Shown here: piece after piece, positions 23,301 to 35,213 of the stretch | Position numbering within the stretch: position 1 is the stretch's first letter | Layout of the letters: each line of letters begins with the position of its first letter | Source: Gymnorhina tibicen | Taxonomy: Eukaryota > Chordata > Aves > Passeriformes > Artamidae | Direction of reading: 5' to 3' | Length of the DNA: 64,000 bases | Assembly (NCBI GenBank): GCA_013399875.1 | Contig: VXAZ01000289.1 | Location: 2,050,679-2,114,678, forward strand | Made by a program: the position numbers and the translations under genes | Notes under the pieces: generated by a model | Told to the model about the DNA's origin: nothing | Database searches by the model: none | The model's input: the letters and a program-made list of their open reading frames with translations, nothing else

Positions 23301-26300
23301 TCATTGTTAGGTTTTTTCCTGCTACTTCTCTCTGGTTCCTGATGAATTCAGAGAAAGTAGGTATCACAAGAAACTGGAATTTTCCACCATTTGGTGAAGG
23401 TCTCCTCCTCAATGGCTATCATTGAATGTACGTGGGATCCTGGGACATGGGACATGGAGTTCACTGCAGTCACTGGAGCTAAGTACTTTACAGCAGTAAG
23501 GAGCAGCAGTAACTGACTGGAAATATCTTTCCTACATCTCTCAAGCAAAAATAATTCCATCACACACCCTGGATCATGGGAAAGACAGAGATTCACAGAG
23601 ATACCAGCATACTAAAATAATCTGTAAGTGATTGCATTGTAGGTAATGTAAATACTTTTGACCTCCAAGAAGATGCAATTCCAAATTGGCTTTTAGGTAC
23701 TGAGCGTCGTTTGTCTCTTTCTTGTCTCTCCTTGTCAAGTGTCTCTTAATATCCTTTACAAGATCCCCCTTTCGAATGGTCTGAAGTAAGAAGAACAAAA
23801 TGAGGAGAGTGTTGACAACTACTTCTGTAATTATTTACTTCGCATTCTGAGAGAGAGAAAAACCAATATAAACTTTTAGTATTCTCTAATATGTTTGTTT
23901 ATATGTCCTAATAAAGGATACAAAACGGGGTTGTTTTGCCATGTAAGAAGTCAACTTTGGAATCTTTGAACTCAAATGTACTGACTGTTGGCATCTTTTG
24001 GCTAAATGTTTGCTATAATACTTTGTTTCATTCCTGAGGTAAACAGGCAGGGAAGGAAAGAAGCTCACACACATACAAAGGTAGCATGTACTCACAAGTT
24101 TATTTCCACATGTAATGCAGATCTCATTGCTTTGTTAACAGTGACAGTAGAAAGTGCTAGCAGCATCAGGAGTTTGGTATAGATAATCTGTATTTACTCT
24201 TAAAATGAAAACCACATCCATTTTAGACTTTATCCAGAATAGCCCCATGGCTACTGATTACCTTTAACAGGCAAGTTCCCCTGATTTTGTGCACTGATTC
24301 TGCCTAAAACACAAAACTGGGCTGTATAAAATTAAAAAAAAAATGGCTTTTATTTGGAGACAGAAGCAGCACAGCATCACCTTCGGAAAAAAACTCCTGG
24401 CACAAACGAAGTCTGTATAAAGTGCTCTCCCTTCACTATCCTTGGCTAAAGACTACTTCCTGCCTGGCCATGAAATATTTGGAGGGTGAATCACTTTCTT
24501 AACCAGCACACTGCTGCCTCTGTAACACTCTCAATTGGAGAAATGCATGAGGATGAACTCTGAGCACCTGCACTTTCCCTTCTTCCCCCAAAGGTAGTGA
24601 CAAAGGTATTCTCACGCTAAGTGCATGTCTCCCTTTTTTAGGTGAGCAGACTTTAAGTAGGCTCTTCCCTTCTTTTTCCTATGTTGGTAACGAGCTCCTT
24701 GCTCATTTGGCAGATATTCAGATCCCGGAGATTACGTGCACAGAGACTTCATTAGCTTCACACAACAAGGAGACTTCAGCACTGAGATGCCTTTCTGCTC
24801 CCAGAGGAAGGGCTGCCTGCCTATGCAGGGCGTGGGGAAGAGCCACGAAGGGGATGGGCAGAGGTCAGACCCGGACAGGCAAAGGGTACATTCCTTTTGT
24901 GGATGTGATGTGCTCCTAGTCAAAGAGCAAATACTTTCCAAAAAAACTGAAAGCTTCCACTTTGTGGTTTTGCTTGTGTCAAGGATTGCACTGGCCTTGC
25001 AGGGGTGCTTGCAGGTAGCTGCTGTGAGGTGCCCAAGGTGCCTGTGCTCATGTGAGATGTTTGTGCTGTAAAGGTCATTCTGTAGTGCAACAGCCAGGGT
25101 GACTGACTGGCCAAGGATGCTGCTGCTGCTTGGGTCACAGCACTGTGCAGCAGCTGGGGAGCTGCTGCCTCTGAAACACTCTGTTCTTTCCCTGTGACAA
25201 ACACCTCTGTGAATGATCACCAGGATCCCTTCCCTGAATTACTGCTTAGTGTGTGCAGACAAGCTGACCCTGCCACCACACCAGAGAGCCTGAGAGGAGT
25301 TCAGCCACAGCACCAAGGGCTCAGTCCTGGCTATGTGGCAGCCAGGTGTTAGACATTCTGATCTCTGACACTGAGGGGTGTGTACGCACAGATGTGGAAC
25401 TAAATAGGTTCCATTCTTGAATGTCTCAGAAACTCTCTATTTAGTACTTGAAAAGAAATTTAGTCCATTGTTTTTTAGCAATTTATTTATTACTTTGGAA
25501 ACTCTGGAAAGTACAAACTAAGCTTAAGTACAATGATACTACTGAGGAATAGCCCTTACTCTGTATAGCAGCATTCTGAAGCAGTTTGAAGCAGTTGATT
25601 CTGAACTGGTTGTATTTTTGTCATAATTGGTCAGCATTTCTGGTCTGGTGATCTGCAAGGGGAATTCAAGACTTAGAGAGAAAAGCTCTAAGAGATGCTA
25701 TAGCTGACTTGTTTGTTCTTCAGACTTACCCCCTTCTTTATTTATTTTGTTATAAAGTCTAGAAAGGGGCTTTGGGGACTTCATGTATTAACATTTTGTT
25801 GAGGAAAGCGAGTGCTCAGTGGATCAGATAATATCAAAGCTGCAATGAAATGAATATTGTGATGCATTTCATCTGCCTTTCAACTCTAAAATTTGCAGTA
25901 ATTGGTTAGTGATGATAATTCAAGTTGCACAGAAGTCAAAAGCTATAATGAGATTGATTTTAGACAGGAAAAGAGGAATGGAAATAGGATCTGCATTAAG
26001 CTGTGAACATTACAAGTTGCGGTTTGAGTTCACCTTGTCCTGGTTTTGGAGGCAGATATGAGAGGAGATTTTTAGTTTTATTATTTCTAGAGAAAAAGGT
26101 CAAAGAATGTTAGTGAGGAAAAAAAAAATAAAAGCAAAAGCATCATCTCCTTGGCCTTTCTATCAGCATATACAATCATATTGCCTGAGAAACAAAAGTG
26201 GTGAAACAGAGAAGAGGAAACTTGGTGGAAGAGAAGTGAAAGGATTTGAGAGGAAAGATGGTGATGTTGTTAGTGCATGAGGCTGTACTGGTTCTGTTTT

Positions 26301-27170
26301 TTCCTTTCTGGTTTTGTGTGGCTTCAGATGAGTTATATCAGTTGTGTCTTTTGTCCTTTTTTAGTGCGGTAACATTTCTTTGATTATTGCAAGTATAAGC
26401 AGGTTGAAATGAATTATGCCTTAGGCTGGGAAACCTTGGGGATAGCAGGATTCTTCCCTGGCAGAACTAATAACTCAGTAAAATCTTTCTCAGTTTTATT
26501 TCCCTCTCGATTTTAGCATGGCTACTACACATGCTAGCAGCAAGTCCACAGGCCACACACTGGATTTTCCTGTGTATTCTCAAGCTTGCACAGATGGGCA
26601 GGTGACAATGTGGGCTGAGCCCCCAAAGGAAGTATCAAACAAAGTTATAAGTCCTCTACAAGGTGATGACTTTTTTCTGTTTTCCAGTGTATTGCAAACA
26701 AATATGCTCATCTTCTAGTAATATATTGGTAATAACTTAGTCTGTTCTTGTTTTGCTTGATATTGTTCTCTTAAACCAGGCAGTCACATGTGCACACATC
26801 TGCTACATAATAGTCTATTGCTCTCCTCAGCTTCTAAAAAGCGCGGGAGGTATCAGTGCTGAAATGTGTCAGCTTCTTCATATGGATTTGGTCAGATCCC
26901 ACTACCAGCACCTCTGGGTTCTGGGAAGCAGGCCCCTCCTGCATGGATCTGATGACCTCTAAGCTCTTTCCTCAGCTAGGAAATCTTTTCACCAATTCTT
27001 CCCGTGGATTTCCACCTTTCCCTGTAAACTAGTGTGATCTGCAGAATAAGACATTTCTCACGCTTCTCCTGTGATATTGTTTATGGTGCTGGAAGAAAGG
27101 GAACACACCTTTCAGCTTGACCCTGCTCCCCAAGTCTGTCACTCAAACCTCCATCAGCACCAAGCAACGC
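23301..27170. other. No gene recognised; contains the longest open frame of the window
   Basis: The minus-strand frame at 24732-25220 (162 codons) is the longest that is not repeat-derived. It is Ser, Cys and Thr rich, has no recognisable domain and lies in a locally GC-richer patch where long chance frames are expected. An opposing plus-strand frame (24736-25071) overlaps it. No repeat was assigned. The 25860-26050 stretch has conserved-looking texture but nothing definable. Confidence 0.55.
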
Positions 27171-27174
27171 TGAG

Positions 27175-27370
27175 CTCCTCAGGGAGCTGCGAGGAGATGG
27201 GATTGGAGCTTATTTTCTGGAAAACAGCTTAGCAGTGAAAGACCTTGGCATTCTGGTATACAAAAAGTTGAGCATGAGTCAGTCTTTGCAGCAGTGAAGG
27301 CTGGCTTAATTTTGGGCTACATTACCACAGACTTTAGATTAAGTGGAATAACTGCTATCCCTTCTCCACT
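27175..27370 (+). mobile_element. CR1 LINE fragment, end of ORF2 reverse transcriptase (sense)
   Basis: From 27241 the plus strand reads DLGILVYKKLSMSQSLQQ. After a one-base shift it reads AVKAGLILGYI. Both correspond to the conserved avian CR1 ORF2 segment DLGVLVDNKL..MSQQ..AAKKANGILGCI. Upstream, ELIFWKTA-type sequence fits the preceding segment. It is short, frameshifted and truncated at both ends. The general CR1 assignment is firm; subfamily cannot be called. Confidence 0.8.
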
Positions 27371-29050
27371 AATTGATCTGGTCTTTTTTTAAGTGAAATT
27401 TAAATAGTAATATGGTTGTAAGTACAGTCCCAGTAGAGTAGTGGCTGTAACAGGTGCAGAATAGCAAGAAAGAATCACATTTAAGTAAACATTTTCTTCC
27501 ACTGTTCCTCCTGACGGGAGGTGTCTGGGTGACAGCTAGTCCTCCTCCCTTCTGAACAGCAACGCCCTCTTCATTCAGAGCATCGCCGACTCAGGGGTAA
27601 GTTCTCGTCCTCTGCTGCATTATGTGCATTTACTCTGCAAAAAGCAGAAGTCTCTGCCACAGGTGGGGTACAATACTAAGAAGAGGGACAAAGACATAGA
27701 GATCAACTTTTAAATTTAAGCTTGTGTACCATTAAGTGCTGTTTTCCCTGTGAGGCAAAAGTCTGTAGCTGCTTGCTCCAGAGAACCTGCAACCGAGGTT
27801 GTTTGATAAAGAAAGAGAAATGTATAGATAGGGAAACAGATGGCAGAAGGAAAATTAGTGAGCAATAAAATAAATGTGTTTTTACACAATTGCCAACACT
27901 AAGCCGCCTCAGGTGCTTACATCCACACCTCTGTGGTGCAGAATTAACTTGATTTATTTTTGAAATGCAATGAGTTACATGTAAAAATAGGATTACATGA
28001 ACTTTTCGCAGGAAGACAAAATTTCTTAAAGTGATGGCATTACGGTGTGTTTCCACAAGCTTGACATAACTCAGACATTAAGGAGAAGGTTGTCAAAATA
28101 ACTTCCAAAAATGTCAGGGAGGCAATTTGCTGAAACTTTATAAGAAATGATGACATTTGCTCTTTCAGAATTAGACTGGCACTGCTAGCTACCTCAAATT
28201 GTACTTTATTCTCAACCCTGCAAAAGCTTTTGCCTGAACTCAGCTTAATGACTATTGATTTCAATAGCACTATTGAAAATAAAGAAGTAAGATAAGGACA
28301 TATATTTAAGCTCTGCAGGATCAAGGTCTTATTTTGCTGAATTTTTATTGCTCCAGATGAAATATACAAGAGATAGGGACACCATGAGACACAATTTGAT
28401 TATATTTTTTTAGAGATTCATCATTTCAGTAAGTTGCTAATTTGTAAAAGAAGTAAACGTCATCTGCTCTTTGTTTCTTTATGCTGATGCTTTACTGCAA
28501 CTCACATAAAACATTGCCCCTAAAAAAAAGGTCAAAATGACTCTTTTCTCTACACGGTTCTGTTTACGATATTTTACAGCAGGAAACTATTCCACTGACA
28601 TTATCTCTTCAATTAGGCAAGCCTGCTGTGCTGTTGGTAATTGCAAAGTGGATTATTGTACCGACACAAAGAAAGCTTTTCTCCAACATGTGTATGAAAG
28701 CATTGTAGGTGGGGGAATTATGCCCACAGTTTGCCTCTTCAGAGTTTATTAATGTTATATTTCAGAAATATGGGGATATTCAGTCTATATTCAAGTGCCA
28801 GAATGAGCTGAGGAAGAATGACTACAGGACTCATAAGCAGAGCTGCAACATACTCCATTTTAGGAATCCATTCTGGTTTCTAATGTGGGCAGAAAATTAA
28901 ATGGTTGCCTGACCGTGTCTAGTCATAATGTACAGCACTGGGCTCCAGCAGCAATAAATATTCACTGTCCTAGACAGTAAAAGTGTGACATTAACATATT
29001 TATATTGGACCAGTAACCATTATAGTAATATAATTATATTAATAATGAGA
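27371..29050. other. No gene recognised
   Basis: Unique AT-rich sequence. Minus-strand frames at 27703-28056 (117 codons) and 28040-28369 (109 codons) show no recognisable motif. No further repeat is assigned. Confidence 0.6.
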
Positions 29051-29054
29051 ATGA

Positions 29055-29128
29055 ATGATCCAGCTCCAGAGGCTGGGTCCTTGCCCTGTTTGCTTTACTG
29101 GTACAGATGAGTCCTTGGGGATTAGTGT
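29055..29128 (+). repeat. Dispersed duplication, copy 1 (74 bp)
   Basis: This 74-bp block recurs without gaps at 29898-29971, 843 bp downstream, with 8 differences (about 89% identity). Shared strings include GAGGCTGGGTCC and ACAGATGAGTCCTTGGGG. Weaker similarity may extend a little on both sides. In one minus-strand frame both copies encode a PKDSSVPVK-like string, which may be coincidental or may reflect an unidentified ancient repeat. Confidence 0.9.
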
Positions 29129-29543
29129 GCCTGGACTTAGACTTGTCTTTGTGCCAGCTCTGTGTGCACTTATCCTATGCTGCCTGCTCTGGGAAGGAGC
29201 TCTTGTCAAATCCCTTTGCATTCAGGCTCAACATGGCACAATCCAATGCAAATGCTGTGCCTACAGGACATTTGAAATGAAGCCACTGTCTGTATCTGCC
29301 CAGGCTCCCTGGTAAGAGAATTTATCTTTACAGCAGATCCAAGCTTAAATCTTTCTTGTGCCTTATAGGATTCATATCTGAAAGTCTCATTTTGCAGGAG
29401 AATGCCTTAAATATCAGGTGGTGCAGAGAGTTTAGTGCCTTTTAGTGCCTTGTACGTCAACTGTTGTCCCCACCCCAAATCACACAGGTCAAGGTCTATA
29501 TCTGGCAAAAAAAAAAAAACAACAAAAAAAAAAACCAAAAACC

Positions 29544-29545
<2 letters not shown>

Positions 29546-29574
<29 letters not shown>

Positions 29575-29660
29575 CAAAACAAAACAAAACAAAACAAAAC
29601 AAAACAAAACAAAACAAAACAAAACAAAACAAAACAAAACAAAACAAAACAAAACAAAAC
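29546..29660 (+). repeat. (AAAAC)23 microsatellite
   Basis: There are 23 perfect AAAAC units (29546-29660), preceded by an A-rich imperfect lead-in (29507-29545) and followed by degenerate AAACA/CAAAC sequence to about 29705. A 5-bp unit free of stops keeps several frames open, giving low-complexity KTKQN and FCFVL frames that are not genes. Confidence 0.98.
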
Positions 29661-29897
29661 AAAAAAAAACCCCAAACAAACAAACAAAACCCAAACAAAC
29701 CCCCAAGAGTTCTGGGCTTAGTCCTGTCCCTAAAGCAAAGTAGCATGATAAAGAATTTGTATTAATGGGCTTATCTTTTCCCGTTAAATAAGAGGATTAC
29801 ATAAAACCCAGTTGAAATAAGTCCTTATCTTGTGCTATTCTCCAAACCATGGCAAGAGGAGCCAAAACTGGGCCATGATAATAATTTAAGAAAATGT

Positions 29898-29971
29898 ATG
29901 ATCATGCTACAGAGGCTGGGTCCATGCCCTGTGTGCTTTACTGGCACAGATGAGTCCTTGGGGGTTGGTGT
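29898..29971 (+). repeat. Dispersed duplication, copy 2 (74 bp)
   Basis: Second copy of the block at 29055-29128, same orientation, 89% identical and gap-free. The microsatellite lies between the two copies. The whole could be a segmental duplication later split, or two insertions of one unrecognised repeat. Confidence 0.9.
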
Positions 29972-32900
29972 CCACAGCTGAGGAGACCTGGTTTCTTGCC
30001 TTTGTCCCAAAGCCCCTTACATGAAACAGCTGCTGGCTGTAACATGGGAAGGTGAGACTTCCTACTGGTGGAGAAAGGCACATCTCAATCAGTCCTTTCA
30101 GGTGGAAATTGTGTGAAAGGTACTGGGCTGGGTTATGTGTTACTTCAAACTCTGACCTGAAAGGAGCGTGTGTATCCATGCATTAGAACTCCAGGCAAGA
30201 AGATGTTTCTGTAGGTATAAACCTGCATGGAGCTGCCATGTCCTGTTGGACCCCAGGAGAGAAGGGGAAACTTGTCAGAAGGGGGATAATTCTCTCTTCT
30301 TGCAGGACTTACTGTGGTTTCTGAACTTTTGCCATTCAGAGGAAAAATGAAACAGATACAGTTCAGAGGTTTTCAAAAGTTAGAAGTTTTCAAAAGTTAG
30401 AAAAAATCAACTCGTCCCAAACCCCATTCCACAAACCCTCTCTGCATTACCCAGATCAGCCCAAGCAAACAACAAATTGCTGGTCAGTGCACTCATCTGG
30501 ATCATTTAAATGCCAGGTTTAGCACCTTGTTCTAGCTTTCTCTTTGTGATAAGGAACTAGGACTTGCTATGGGTTCTCCAAGTTGGGACCAGCAAGCTGT
30601 AAAGGCTGTTTGCCTCCTCAGCCTCATGCTTATTTAATGATTTCTACAATATGAAGCTGCTGTATGGAGAGAAGGGTTCACAGGCAGTAATCACAGCCAA
30701 GGTCTTACCCAGGCTGTAGGACCCTTTGTGTTACTCCTTACTGTCTTTTCCTCATTCCCAGGAGAGTATTATTCTGGGATGAAGCCTTCTCAGACCTAAA
30801 ATCCCATTCTGGGTCTTATAAACCTTTTCTGACTAACTTTTTTTTCAGAGCAAATCCTTCCATCAACTTGTTTTTGACAGTGATGTTTCTCCGCAATGAA
30901 AGAAACAGCATCGACTCATTAGAAAATCCCTTCAGGTCAGACTTTTATTGCATTGTGCTTACAGATCTGTAGGGAGTGGAGAATTATGTGCAGAAAATTT
31001 TGCTGATGTTCTTGTTTTTCAAAGGCTCTAAGGATGTATGACAAAGAAAGGCAAAGATACTTTTCCTAAGTAAATATGTTTTAGAGTGGAACAAGAACTA
31101 TAGCATCGAAACCATCTTTCCCTAAACACAAGGTGACACACTGACATTCCAAGAAAATGGCAACAGATCACTCTGCCAGTATGTGGTGATGGATTCTCAG
31201 TTCTTTGTGTGATTCATGATGATAGCTAGATGTCAAATCTTTGCTACATATCAGGGAAGAAATAAAATATAATAAAAGAAATCTGGTGACTTCTGACAGG
31301 AAGTATCTGAGATAAGGATGGCCTACCTAAAAGAAGCTACATATGTTAAATCCATTAATTTTATGTTATTAGGGGTACTGAATAGATGTGCCAGGTTGCA
31401 TGAAAAGTGCAACATTTTAATATATAGCTGTTTTTGTTTCACTTTCCATTTATGTGATCAAAAGCTACTGCATTTTTATGGGACTTTGTAGGAAGCCAAA
31501 GGATAGTATTTTCAAGAGCAGAGGTGTCACTGAGGAAACTGAGCTCTGAAAGCCCAAGTCTGTTACTCACCTACCATTTAGGCCAAGACCTTATCAACCA
31601 GAAATATTTGGTTGCCTCTTTGAATTCCGGTGAGATCTTAAAATACACCATCCACCTTCTGCCAAACATATTGCTACTGGGTATACTAAAATCCTCCTAA
31701 TAGTTAGCAGTGCTCTGCGGAGCCATGTAGAGTCTTAGGCCAAACTCAGAACTGTTCTTTAGCCAGGTTTTGCTTAAGAGCAGAGATAGGAATGGCTGTG
31801 CCAGACCAGGACCAATAACCCATCTCCCCCTGCATCCTGTCTCTGGCAGTGGCCAAGAGCAGTCTTGCTGGAAAGCACACAGGAGCAAGAGTGTCACATA
31901 ATAATATTTCCCTGTGGCATTTTTCTTGAATTTGACTCCAAAAATTAATGCTGAACAGTCTTCTGAGCCAGTCTTGTCATTTTTATGTCATATAATCCTC
32001 AATGGATTTTTCTTCCTTGTGTTTTTCTGGTCAAATTCTGAACTCGTCTCAGTTTTTTGCTTCCCCAGTGCCCTATTCTAAAGGACTGCTGCCACCAGCC
32101 AGGGACATTTGATGCGTCCTGATTCTTAGGGGATTTCTTCATTAAGAATTTATTTATTGCAACTACTTTCCAATCACAAGGGTTGCAAAATCAGCGGGCA
32201 CTTTTCCTGTGGATATCTCTCTGTTTCAGATTCCTGTTTGTAAAATACAGCCACGTTCTCACAACATGTAAGGATGCCGCTTATGAATCACTCAGATGCT
32301 GTGCCAAGCCTGTGGAAAAACCCATTGGGAAAATGAACAACTGAACAGCATGCTGTACATGAGTCTGAGGCCCAGATAGTGAATAATGAGGAGAAAACAA
32401 ATTATCAGTGGGATGCTCATTAACTGAACATCATCCTCTAGTGTACTGGATGAGCACAGACAAGCTTGTTATCCGTTTCTGTAATTAGAAGCAGTGTCCT
32501 AATTGATGTGCAGAAATGTGCCGAATTCAGGTGACTCACGTTTGACTTTGTCGTCTTAAGGGGTTGTTTCTGTGTAGCTTGTGCATCTTCATGTCCCATC
32601 TCTGACATAACACCTTTCACTTAAAGTGAGACAGCTGCTCATTACAAATGGGTTTTGTATTTTTCCTTTTTTAAGTTCTGAAACACACAAGAGATTCAGT
32701 TTTGAGAGCAGCAGCTGAGTTTCTGAGTAGCTGTTTCCTTCTGAGGATTTCATTTCCCAGCCTACCCATTGCCTTATGGATAGGCCAGTGCAAATGTTAT
32801 TTCTGTAAACGAAAAAGACCACTGATAACTACTGCGACCTGTAGGGATCCTATGTGCTAGGTTTAACTGGAGTGTTTATCAGGCTTATCTTGGTAATGAA

Positions 32901-35180
32901 AACCAGCTGCTTTTCAGTCACACCAAGTTGTGCATAGCTAGCAGTTCCCGTATTCAACTGAATTGTGTTTCGTACAAGGAAATGTGTTTGCAAGATGTCC
33001 CAGGCTGGTAAATACAAAAGGAATGGATTTAGAAACATCTCTGAAAGCAGCATCCTCTGACTTTTATGTATATATTTGTAAATATAGAGGAAAGGGTCAA
33101 ATACTGATCCCAGCTCTCCAGCAGTCTTAACAAAGAACTAGAAGTGAACAGATCCAGGAGAAATCTAACTAGATTTCTGAAGTAAACTCTCTTTGTTCTG
33201 TCAGCTGTTTTAGGCCAGCTGTCTCTGGTTTAGGGCTGACATAAGCCTCCTGGTGATGTTTTGAATGAGTGCCTTTTTTCTCCCCAAATCTTGCTTTCCT
33301 GTGGTTAAAGCAAGGTATTACTGTTCCAGAGGTGTCCATGGGACCTGGCAAAAGAGTAGTAATGGAAGTTAATACTAGTGAAGGTGGAATTTAAATGCAT
33401 AGGCAGGTGAAAATTCGATAATCCTGTGTCCTATACTTCATTCCTGTGGCAGCTAGGCAGTATTCCATCATGGTCTGCTGTGAGGCTGAAAAAATTATGG
33501 AAAATAACCATTTTTGAATTTCCAATTAAAAAACAAAGCAATATAAAGATAAAAAGCAAACAGGTGATGCAAGATTAAGTAAATATAAACTGTGATAAAA
33601 TGAAATTGTTTCAAGTTTTCTGGATTTAAAACTATCTTTGGACATTACGTCCCAGCACAGGCATAGAAAGATGTTCCAGGCATATGTCTAGAATGGCAGA
33701 ACTGGAGAATAGGAGATATCACAGCCAAAGTAATTACAGTGGTTACTCTTAGGCCACAACCTGGAGCTGAAAATGTGGTATAGCTAATTTCTTAGTGACA
33801 GCAGCTGACCTTCTCTGCAACAAGGGAACACATTGAGGAAAACCCGACATGAGCCAAAGCAAAGTCTAATGAGCTTGCTTTTTTAGCTGTTAATACAAAT
33901 AGCCATTACCCCATAGCCCCTTTCTTGCAGGAGGTGCAATCTTCTGCTCATGCTGAGGGAGGCAGAAGTGAAGTGCAGCATAAGTGGTGTCCATGCTGTG
34001 GCATTTCTGACATGTGGCATTTTTGATGCATGGCATTCCAGAGCTGAGCTGTACATCCCATGTTCTGTATGATTATACAGAAGGCAAGGGAGGACGCATG
34101 AAGCCAAAAGGAAAAATCCCTGGCAGTGGGGGCCCAGTGGGAAAGGAAATCTCTGTGGTTGCTATGTGGTCGTATCTTCTCCTTCCCCTCGTCTCCTTAT
34201 TCACCTATAATGAGACAGTAGAATGCAAACTGCAGTCCTTGGGTAGGCATCCTCTCCAGGCAGGGGTAGGTAGGTGCTTGAGGTGGCAGAAAATGGAGAC
34301 TACATTCCCAATCCTAGTTATTACACACTTGAATTTTGGCACCAAAACATGTAGAATGTTGCCTCCCTCAGCAGTTTCCACTGCTTGGCTTTGATGGCAG
34401 CAGTCTGTGAGGATTTGGTTTTGGCAGTTCTTTAGTACTAATTTTCCTGTGGGTATTTGGAGGTGGAGGAAGGCTGAGGGCTGACATCAACTGCGGAACT
34501 TGGAATCACCAGTGACTGGTGGCATCTTCAAATGAGACTATGGATCCTCTTAGGGGCTGGCCTGGGGCTGCACAGCCATAACTTGTACCAATGGTCTGCA
34601 ATGCTTTCTTCAGTGTGTGAGAGCAAAGCCGTGGAGCCAGCACAGGCTGCTGACCAGCAAATCCAACCTGCAGGAACAGTCCATTCTCCTGCTCCCCCAC
34701 GGGCAGGAAATGCTTCCTTTTTCACCTGCAACCTGCATCTGGTGAAAATGGTGAGTGTGCTTGTAATGAGAGATCTTGCTTGATATTGAGACAGAAAATG
34801 TCAAAGATAAGTGGTAAAAATAACATGAAAAGAAATTATGGATGACTCTGTTGCTGTCCCAGCACGATACTGTAGGAGCAACTTTTGGTAGCTGAGCTTT
34901 GGGCATATTTGGGTTGCTAAAATTGCTCAGGAGGGGCATTTTTAGGCACAAGGTCTGTGTTAGGCACCGTGGGAGACCCTGGCAGCGTGGTCACAGACCT
35001 GCCCGAGGGGGGAATCAAACCTGTAGCAAAGAGGTGGCTAACTCACAACAGAGATTTGTTGTAGTTACCAGAGATTTCGTCTGCTCTTCAGTCATCACAG
35101 TAATCCCATTTTACCACACACTGGGCAGAAAGAGATCTGGTACCTAGCAGTTATTTCCATTCATTTTTGGCTACTCATTT
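29972..35180. other. No gene recognised; two short tandem duplications
   Basis: Unique sequence throughout. A 17-bp tandem duplication (GTTTTCAAAAGTTAGAA) lies at 30369-30402 and a 16-bp period repeat (TGGCATTTCTGACATG, TGGCATTTTTGATGCA, partial third) at 33999-34039. No reading frame resembles a known protein; the 126-codon plus frame at 34014-34394 is unrecognised. No transposable element could be assigned by eye. Confidence 0.65.
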
Positions 35181-35187
35181 ATATTTA

Positions 35188-35213
35188 ATGTTAGATCGCT
35201 GAGAATCTAACAT
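35188..35213. repeat. Perfect 9-bp inverted repeat
   Basis: ATGTTAGAT (35188-35196), an 8-nt loop CGCTGAGA, and ATCTAACAT (35205-35213) are exact complements. No T-run terminator or promoter context makes it meaningful. At this length it may be chance within 64 kb. Confidence 0.9.

Noticed and set aside
24732..25220. 162-codon minus-strand frame, longest outside repeats
   Set aside because: No recognised domain, no splice context, overlapped by an opposing frame in a GC-richer patch; length is within chance for 64 kb.
29435..29765. Several overlapping long frames on both strands (KTKQN- and FCFVL-rich)
   Set aside because: They are produced by the AAAAC microsatellite, whose unit has no stop in several frames; not genes.
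35188..35213. Functional role for the 9-bp inverted repeat
   Set aside because: Such short perfect inversions are expected by chance at this window size and no context supports a role.
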